A program made the position numbers and the translations under genes. From positions 1 through 6,987 of the forward strand of contig JAGHBZ010000308.1 in assembly GCA_021160705.1 (NCBI GenBank): a DNA stretch of 6,987 bases, given 5' to 3'. The notes beneath the pieces are model-generated. The model ran no database searches and had not been told where the DNA came from. It saw nothing but the letters and a program-made list of their open reading frames with translations. This DNA comes from Candidatus Sumerlaeota bacterium. GTDB taxonomy: Bacteria > Sumerlaeota > Sumerlaeia > MWCT01 > JAGHBZ01. Shown in pieces: positions 1-5,400 of the stretch. Within the stretch, counting starts at the first letter, position 1. Every line of letters starts with the position of its first letter.

Positions 1-2
1 AA

Positions 3-83
3 GATTTAATTAAATTTGGTTTGCATTTTGATATTTTCGATTCTTTGAGATACCAGCTTGTTTGTAATATCAGGCTAACTTAA
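3..83 (+). CDS. Possible C-terminal tail of an upstream gene
   Basis: One forward frame is open from the window start for 26 codons and ends at the TAA at 81-83; the other two forward frames meet stops within the first 14 bases. The peptide ends in 'SLRYQLVCNIRLT', which I do not recognise. An open run of this length in AT-rich DNA can arise by chance, so this is only a candidate 3' end of a gene that begins outside the window. It would lie 58 bases before the FmdB-type gene. Confidence 0.2.
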   Translation, partial: DLIKFGLHFDIFDSLRYQLVCNIRLT

Positions 84-126
84 GCGGAGCCAATTTCGCA
101 AACACGCACATAAAATATGTGAATGC

Positions 127-132
127 GGAGGT
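127..132 (+). promoter_or_regulatory. Ribosome binding site of the FmdB-type gene
   Basis: GGAGGT lies nine bases before the ATG at 142, a strong Shine-Dalgarno match at good spacing. An in-frame TAA at 133-135 rules out any earlier start, so the ATG at 142 is fixed. Confidence 0.8.
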
Positions 133-141
133 TAAGAAAAA

Positions 142-363
142 ATGCCAATTTATGAGTACAGATGTAAGGAATGTAACCACAGGTTTGAGGACCTGATACG
201 GAATGAATCCGAAGCACATTCAGTGAAATGCCCCAAATGTGGGAGTAAGAGCATAGAAAAACTAATGTCAAGTGCAGGTATCCAGATGAATTCCTCCTCA
301 TCGGGCGGAGCGAGTTCCTGTCCGACCTGTACGACAAACACGTGCAGTACCTGTAATTTGTAA
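142..363 (+). CDS. FmdB-family zinc-ribbon protein
   Basis: A 73-residue protein of the FmdB / CxxC_CxxC_SSSS family. It opens with the family signature 'MPIYEYRCKECNHRFE', and two CxxC pairs (C8/C11 and C30/C33) would form one zinc ribbon. The spacer residues and 'KCPKCGS' fit the family closely. Behind the ribbon come a Ser/Gly stretch (51-59) and a second Cys-rich tail with CPTC (60-63) and CSTC (68-71), which might bind another metal. The family is named for a putative regulator of the formamidase/amidase operon in Methylophilus, but the role of most members is unknown, and nothing here shows a target. The protein has no signal peptide or membrane segment, so it should be cytoplasmic. It is complete and of usual length. 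The next gene starts 327 bases on, so co-transcription with it is doubtful. Confidence 0.93.
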   Translation: MPIYEYRCKECNHRFEDLIRNESEAHSVKCPKCGSKSIEKLMSSAGIQMNSSSSGGASSCPTCTTNTCSTCNL

Positions 364-441
364 TTAAATCTCAAAGGAAATAGACTCAGTGAGCCGTTGT
401 GCGCAGGAGTTAGGGGTTATGGTTGTTGTAGAATGATTTTG

Positions 442-472
442 TCTCCGGTCTCGGAGAATCTATGAGATTCTC
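442..472 (+). promoter_or_regulatory. Two overlapping, mutually exclusive hairpins
   Basis: The first inverted repeat is TCTCCG-GTCT-CGGAGA (442-457), a perfect 6-bp stem with a 4-base loop. The second is GAGAATC-TATGA-GATTCTC (454-472), a perfect 7-bp stem with a 5-base loop. They share the bases GAGA at 454-457, so an RNA could form only one at a time. No U-run follows the second stem (next bases TTAATAG), so it is not a standard intrinsic terminator. It lies about 90 bases after the FmdB-type stop and about 220 before the pseudopilin start. Either an attenuator-like switch or coincidence is possible. Confidence 0.3.
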
Positions 473-671
473 TTAATAGAAAAAAATATCCTGCTCTGTG
501 AAGCGTTATATGGGGAGATGAGTGGATTAAGGGGGGGTAGAGTCCATCTGCAGCTATAAAGTTCTCCTCCCAGAACCATTGTAGTATACCTCTTTTCGCT
601 TGACGTTGCAGGGTAAAGTTTTGAATAGTGAATATTAAATGTGTCAGCTTTACAGAGTACAAATCAAAAAT

Positions 672-676
672 AAGGA
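672..676 (+). promoter_or_regulatory. Distant ribosome binding site of the pseudopilin gene
   Basis: AAGGA ends 14 bases before the ATG at 691, longer than the usual 5-10. There is no better Shine-Dalgarno match nearer. An in-frame TAA at 682-684 means the ATG at 691 is still the only possible start, and the prepilin leader that follows it confirms the choice. Confidence 0.45.
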
Positions 677-690
677 AACGGTAATCTTCT

Positions 691-1323
691 ATGAAGAACA
701 AAGGGTTTACTCTTATAGAGCTTCTAATTGTAGTAGCAATAATTAGTATCCTTGCTGCGATAGCGGTTCCGAATTTTTTAGAAGCGCAGACACGCTCAAA
801 GGTTAGCCGTGTTAAATCAGATATGCGGACTCTCTCACTGGCAGTAGAGTCGTATTTTATTGACCATGGTGCGTATCCTAAACGGCATTATGGTTCAGAC
901 AACCCTGATGATGAGGAGGGTCACTTTGTTCCCGACCTTGCCACTCGTCTTGACGATATGAAAGTTCTCACCACGCCCGTGGCTTACATCACTACCTTGC
1001 CCGTAGACGTCTTTGAAAAGACAGTTCCTCCGCCACTGAATAAGATTGACTACTACGATTATGTGACCACGTATCGTGCCATTAATTACTTTCCCAAATT
1101 TACCGGGCACACAAAATACGCACCCGCATATATGTTAGTCTCTGTGGGTCCGGATGGTTACATTGGGGTACTTGGGGGTGGTGCACCTGGAGGGTATCCC
1201 CCGCAACCTTACCAGTGGCAGCAAACTTTCTTTGATGTGTACGACCCTACAAACGGAACCATTAGTGCTGGAAATATTTATCGGCTTCAAAATAATGCTG
1301 AGCTTGTAACATTGCGAGAGTAG
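691..1323 (+). CDS. GspG-like type II secretion / type IV pilus pseudopilin
   Basis: A complete 210-residue prepilin-like protein. The leader is MKNKG, followed by the class III motif 'FTLIELLIVVAIISILAAIA': the prepilin peptidase should cut after G5 and methylate F6, and the conserved Glu is at position +5 of the mature protein (E10). The next stretch, 'VPNFLEAQTRSKVSRVKSDM', is typical of GspG-like pseudopilins from environmental bacteria. Near the C-terminus 'SVGPDG' (151-156) and 'YDPTNGT' (184-190) resemble the calcium-site loops and terminal motif of that group. The hydrophobic helix would anchor it in the inner membrane before assembly into a pseudopilus. It is longer than classical GspG (about 140 residues), as is common for this subgroup. 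No gspE, gspF or prepilin peptidase gene lies in the window, so whether it is a core subunit or a stand-alone accessory pilin cannot be decided. The gene 76 bases downstream encodes a secreted protein in the same direction. Confidence 0.9.
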   Translation: MKNKGFTLIELLIVVAIISILAAIAVPNFLEAQTRSKVSRVKSDMRTLSLAVESYFIDHGAYPKRHYGSDNPDDEEGHFVPDLATRLDDMKVLTTPVAYITTLPVDVFEKTVPPPLNKIDYYDYVTTYRAINYFPKFTGHTKYAPAYMLVSVGPDGYIGVLGGGAPGGYPPQPYQWQQTFFDVYDPTNGTISAGNIYRLQNNAELVTLRE

Positions 1324-1384
1324 AATTCATTTGACTTTACACGTTTATCTTATTAAAGAGAAGTGTACTTTTATTCATAACACT

Positions 1385-1390
1385 GGAGGT
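1385..1390 (+). promoter_or_regulatory. Ribosome binding site that sets the start at 1400
   Basis: GGAGGT stands nine bases before the ATG at 1400. The frame is open further upstream to a TTG at 1331, but that start has no Shine-Dalgarno sequence. It would also put 23 mostly polar residues ahead of a good signal peptide. The site therefore favours the ATG at 1400. Confidence 0.8.
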
Positions 1391-1399
1391 ATAGAGGAA

Positions 1400-2377
1400 A
1401 TGCCAAAATATAGATACACACTCCTGGGTATAGTGGGATTCATTTTGCTATGTTTCACAGCGTCGCTCTGGGCGTTCTATTATGAACCGTTGAGTATTGA
1501 AGCCCTTACGAAGAACGCAGACGTAATTCTTGTCGGGCAGTGTGTAAACAAACAAAGTGAATTTGTTGCTGGACATTTTGAGACCAGAGTTACCATAAAA
1601 GTAACTGAATATTTAAAAGGGAATCTTGGCAAAGAAGTGACGCTAACCACACTTGGCGGTGAGGTCACGAGTCCCATTCCTATAGGTCAGTATGTTACAG
1701 GGGTACCTCAGTTTACAGTAGGCGAAGAGGTGTTAGTTTTTCTCAGCACAAAAGAACAGGAGATTATGAAGAAACGATTAGAAGCACTGAAAAAAGGCTC
1801 TATCCCTGAGGGGTGGAAAAAATCGCTAAGCAGGTCAACGCTTGCCACCTCGCCCATCGTGGTTGGACAATGGCAGGGGAAATTTACGATTCTCACCGAC
1901 CCAAACACCGGCGAGAAACGTGTGACCAGATTCCGATTAGAGTCACTTGGATATGCTCATAACGATGCGGTAGCCAGGAAGCTATATGCACTGATTGAAA
2001 AGACCGCTCAACAATCCCCGGAAAGTGCAGAAAAAATAAGAAACCAGGTGGAGAATATACTTATGACAAGTGGCAAACCTCTTCCCGAACAAACCACAGT
2101 GCAGACACAAAAGCCTTATGATAAGAATAGCAAACCAGAGGTAATATATGTCCGAAAAGGTAAGGACAACAAAATCTCATTTGTTCCTGCTCCACGTCAT
2201 ATCACTGCGGATGAGTTGGTAAAAGAAAAAGAAAGAGCAAAGCAGAGAGCCCGGCTGGATGTCTCTGCAAAAGATGCCCAGTCATCATTTGACACAACAT
2301 TCAGGACAGTTTTTCCACGATTTAACACATTAAAGAGATTAAGCGAAATAAAGCGGGAAATTAAAGAGCATCTTTAA
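1400..2377 (+). CDS. Secreted protein of unknown function
   Basis: A 325-residue protein. Residues 1-25 form a Sec signal peptide: basic 'MPKYRY', a hydrophobic core, and probable signal peptidase I cleavage after 'SLWA'. The mature part begins 'FYYEPLSIEALTKNADVILV' and runs through 'VTEYLKG', 'GGEV' and 'GEEVLVFLS' to about residue 116. I recognise this pattern (a 'LSLEELxxxADxIVVGxV...LKG...GEEVLVFL' beta-rich domain) from secreted hypothetical proteins, but know no assigned function. A Lys-rich segment follows, then a beta-like part with 'VVGQWQGKFTILTDPNTGEK', then a charged, largely helical tail rich in Lys, Glu and Gln. No catalytic motif, lipobox or second membrane segment is seen. 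It sits 76 bases after the pseudopilin gene and 42 before the metalloprotease gene, all in the same direction. A companion role for the protease, such as inhibitor, chaperone or surface partner, is only a guess from position. Confidence 0.88.
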   Translation: MPKYRYTLLGIVGFILLCFTASLWAFYYEPLSIEALTKNADVILVGQCVNKQSEFVAGHFETRVTIKVTEYLKGNLGKEVTLTTLGGEVTSPIPIGQYVTGVPQFTVGEEVLVFLSTKEQEIMKKRLEALKKGSIPEGWKKSLSRSTLATSPIVVGQWQGKFTILTDPNTGEKRVTRFRLESLGYAHNDAVARKLYALIEKTAQQSPESAEKIRNQVENILMTSGKPLPEQTTVQTQKPYDKNSKPEVIYVRKGKDNKISFVPAPRHITADELVKEKERAKQRARLDVSAKDAQSSFDTTFRTVFPRFNTLKRLSEIKREIKEHL

Positions 2378-2409
2378 CCCATAATAAAAGCAAAATAATG
2401 TTATGAAGA

Positions 2410-2414
2410 GAGGA
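2410..2414 (+). promoter_or_regulatory. Ribosome binding site of the giant metalloprotease gene
   Basis: GAGGA lies five bases before the ATG at 2420, short but workable spacing. An in-frame TAA at 2396-2398 leaves no earlier start. Two out-of-frame ATGs at 2398 and 2403 run into stops within a few codons. Confidence 0.65.
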
Positions 2415-2419
2415 ATACT

Positions 2420-5400
2420 ATGAAGAAGAGACTCTCGTTTTTTATGTTTATACTTTTATTAGGCGTTTTAATTTGCGGCACAGTCTATGGCGGAAATATA
2501 GTTAAAATCTGGAAGACAGAAATCGCAGACCCTACAGACCCCGGTGATGATTATGCGCGACCAGTTCCCCTTCACTGGCAGGAAGAGGACTTGCCTATTC
2601 TTATTGCGTTGTTCAGAGACTCATTCGGCAACGTCATTTATCCAGCAAACAATCCTAATAATATTAGTGATTATGAAGTGTTGGGAGCAGTAAATCGTGC
2701 CATTGAAAGGTGGAATAGCGCACCATTCTCATTTTTTGAGTTCAAAGACCAGGCGGTCTATTCTGATTTTCTAATAGGGATGAATCCCCTGTATCCTTTT
2801 GGTCCAGTGGGTCTGGCACTGGACAGGTTTAATCTAATTACATACCAGGACCCAGAGGTAGTTCTTGGTCCAGGGGTATATGCTATAACTACCTGGTATT
2901 ATTTTCTCCAGGATTTTGACGCCACCCAGATGTGGGGTGTACCAGTAGAGATAATCGGTGGGATGGAGACCGTTCCTATTGACATTGATGGGGATGGCTA
3001 TATTGATGTATATCTCCCCCGGAGGAAGTATGAGGCAGGGACTATCATAGACTCAGATATAGTAATGAACCAGCTCTTTGACGAGTGGGAACTACCCCCA
3101 GAAGACCCACCCGGTGGAACTGCTTATGCGGACTGGCTGGGCTCTCCTGATATTGAGGGGATTATGGAACACGAGATGGGGCATATGCCAGGGGTAGGGC
3201 ATTCTTATCTTTATATGGCGACAATGACGGGTCGTGGTCATCGTCCACGTGGGAGTGCTTATCCTACTGACCCCTGGCAGTTCCGCGAACTCGACCTTGA
3301 TGACAAAATGACACTTGGCTTGAATTATCCCAATAGTCAATTCTTAAGCAGTGCAGGTATTTCGGGTGAAGTAATTGATGGAAACTCTCCTCTAGTCACT
3401 GGGGCTGGGACTGCTGGTGTGGATGCACCGGTGGTGATGGCACCTGTATTTGCCGGACTACCACGTTATGATGGACGACTTGACCTTGACACCATCTACT
3501 CTGATAGGGGTCCCATTCAGTTAATCGCTCAGGTATACACTGGAAAGGACTTACGGATTCCTATTGGCGCATTTGCTGGAGATGCGGGTCAAAATAATGG
3601 GCTCTACGAGATTCGATGTTTACCGCCAGCACCTGATTATGCTGTGTACCTTGGCGATATAGACCCTGTGCTTTCTGAGGAAGATGATGTGCTGGCTACG
3701 TATGCGGGCACAGAGAGTTACACCCCTGAGTTTTATGGAGGCTGTGATATCCCTGAACCCGGTACCCCGGGTATCAATCCGCCACAACCGGGTGACAACG
3801 CCTTTGGTTCCGACTGGATAAACGTCGTGGTGAACGAATATGGGCAATTCAATATGGGTGTATCTACCGGGAAACCGCTGCTTTTTGGGTATCCTGAGCC
3901 ATCAACTACCTTTTCCACTATAATGTTAGAAACTCAGGATGGTGTGACTTCCTATACAAATTTTGGGCAACATTTTGGGCAGGTAGTTACTCCTATGTCT
4001 ATCAATGATGCTGCCAAAGAGGCGTATGGGAGCTGGGTAATAGATGACTCCATCCTTGTTGAAGAAAAACTCAAAATTGTCAACACCGCTGGCGACACTG
4101 ACAATTATGACGATTTACGTGTGACATTTACCTTTACCAATAATCAATCCACAAGTGTGCCTGTCAAGATTTCGTTGCGAAATCTTTTTGATACTGCATT
4201 GGGATATAATCAGCGGTCGTTCTATGTTGTGAATGATAGTGTAATAACTGAGGAGACAAGAATAGAGCCGACCGTTGGACAGCCATTTACGTTTACAGTG
4301 CTGGATAATGTTCCGGACTCGCTTTTATCGGCGATTTTTTCTGTTAATGAACCGGGACAGATTAGCGTGGCAGAAATTGTAATAGCCAGCTGGCTTAATC
4401 TTTCCACATATCCGTTCTATTATCCTTATTTACAGCCTACAATAGGAGCGAGTGCAGCAGCTGCGATTTATTTTGGTCCATATCAGCTCTTTCCCGGTAA
4501 GTCAGTGAGTTTTACAATGGTATACGGGTTTCTGCGCGACACCAGTTCTTATAAAGATTGTGCATTTGGCGATGACCCGGTGGTCTCAGAGCCAGTCTCA
4601 GTAGATTGCGGAGTGACCAAGGGCATTATTATTGTCACAAATTCTACAGCAGAAGGGACACCCACACCCACGCCGACACCAGTTGGTCCTACACCTACTC
4701 CGACCGGGACACCGGGACCCACGCCCACCGGGACTCCCACGCCAACACCAACAGGTACACCCGGACCAACGCCAACACCAACCCCACCACCTTCAGGCAC
4801 GGTCTATTTTATTGATTATTCGCCAAGAAATAATGGCGATGCACTCCCCGTAGATTCGCTACATAGCTATGGCGCAGCTGCCGGGGATATTGATAATGAT
4901 GGAGACCTTGATATTATCGTTGTGAACGGGGCAATAGGTGCTCAGGGTGCCATCTCGCTCGTTAACAGGATTTATCTTAACGACGGAACAGGTAAGTTCA
5001 CCGATGTGACATTTGGTATTGACGGCATCCCCAACACCCCGGATGACCGCTGGTGGCACGGACAACTTGACGCTGACTACTCCTATCACGTAAATCTTGC
5101 GGATTTTGACCGGGATGGAGACCTGGATATTTATGTATCTAATTTCGCCTCTCTCGACACACCTAATATGATAGGTGCTCAGAACCGCCTATATATTAAT
5201 GAAGACGTGGATGACCCCACAATTAATCCCAACCCTGATAGTGACTCAGTTGGTGACGGCTTCTTCCGCGATGTTACCACCATCGTTCTACCAGGTATCT
5301 TAAACAATGGACCATTTAATCCGTATGAACATTTTGACCCGTCTTATCGTGGTAGTAGTGTTGGATTAGATAGGAGTACCCGAAGCGATGTGGGTGATAT

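Larger units (their letters stand above)
364..690 (+). other. Gene-free stretch, possible leader of the pseudopilin gene
   Basis: These 327 bases hold no convincing gene. The longest frame across them is a minus-strand frame of 94 codons that must start at a TTG inside the pseudopilin gene, has no recognisable product and is best read as chance. The visible structure is a pair of overlapping inverted repeats at 442-472, a G7 run at 531-537 and a weak 5-bp inverted repeat at 561-576 (GTTCT/AGAAC). A -35-like TTGACG at 600-605 has no good -10 hexamer at normal distance. The stretch may contain the promoter and an untranslated leader of the pseudopilin gene, but the sequence does not prove it. 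Confidence 0.4.

Noticed and set aside
600..628. Promoter-like TTGACG before the pseudopilin gene
   Set aside because: The hexamer at the right distance (GAATAG or TGAATA) is a poor -10 match, so the promoter cannot be called.
417..701. Minus-strand frame of 94 codons across the gap before the pseudopilin gene
   Set aside because: It starts at a TTG inside the pseudopilin leader codons, and its peptide is not recognisable. Chance is more likely.
1331..1356. Promoter-like TTGACT with TATTAA between the pseudopilin gene and the secreted-protein gene
   Set aside because: The 14-base spacer is too short for a normal sigma-70 promoter, and such hexamers are common by chance in AT-rich DNA.
1331..1399. 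Upstream TTG start that would add 23 residues to the secreted protein
   Set aside because: It has no Shine-Dalgarno sequence and puts polar residues before the signal peptide, whereas the ATG at 1400 has GGAGGT nine bases upstream.
2468..2479. Possible lipoprotein signal at 'VLIC' in the giant protease leader
   Set aside because: The residue before Cys19 is Ile, not Gly, Ala or Ser, so the lipobox rule is not met. Cleavage near G24 by signal peptidase I fits better.
4549..4800. Minus-strand frame of 83 codons rich in Gly-Val-Gly-Pro
   Set aside because: It is the reverse reading of the Thr-Pro linker codons. The low-complexity peptide follows from the base composition, and the plus strand is inside an unbroken 1522-codon gene.
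4606..4853. Two plus-strand frames rich in Thr/His/Asn or Pro/His over the linker
   Set aside because: Both are shifted readings of the same linker repeat, with no ribosome binding site and no family resemblance.
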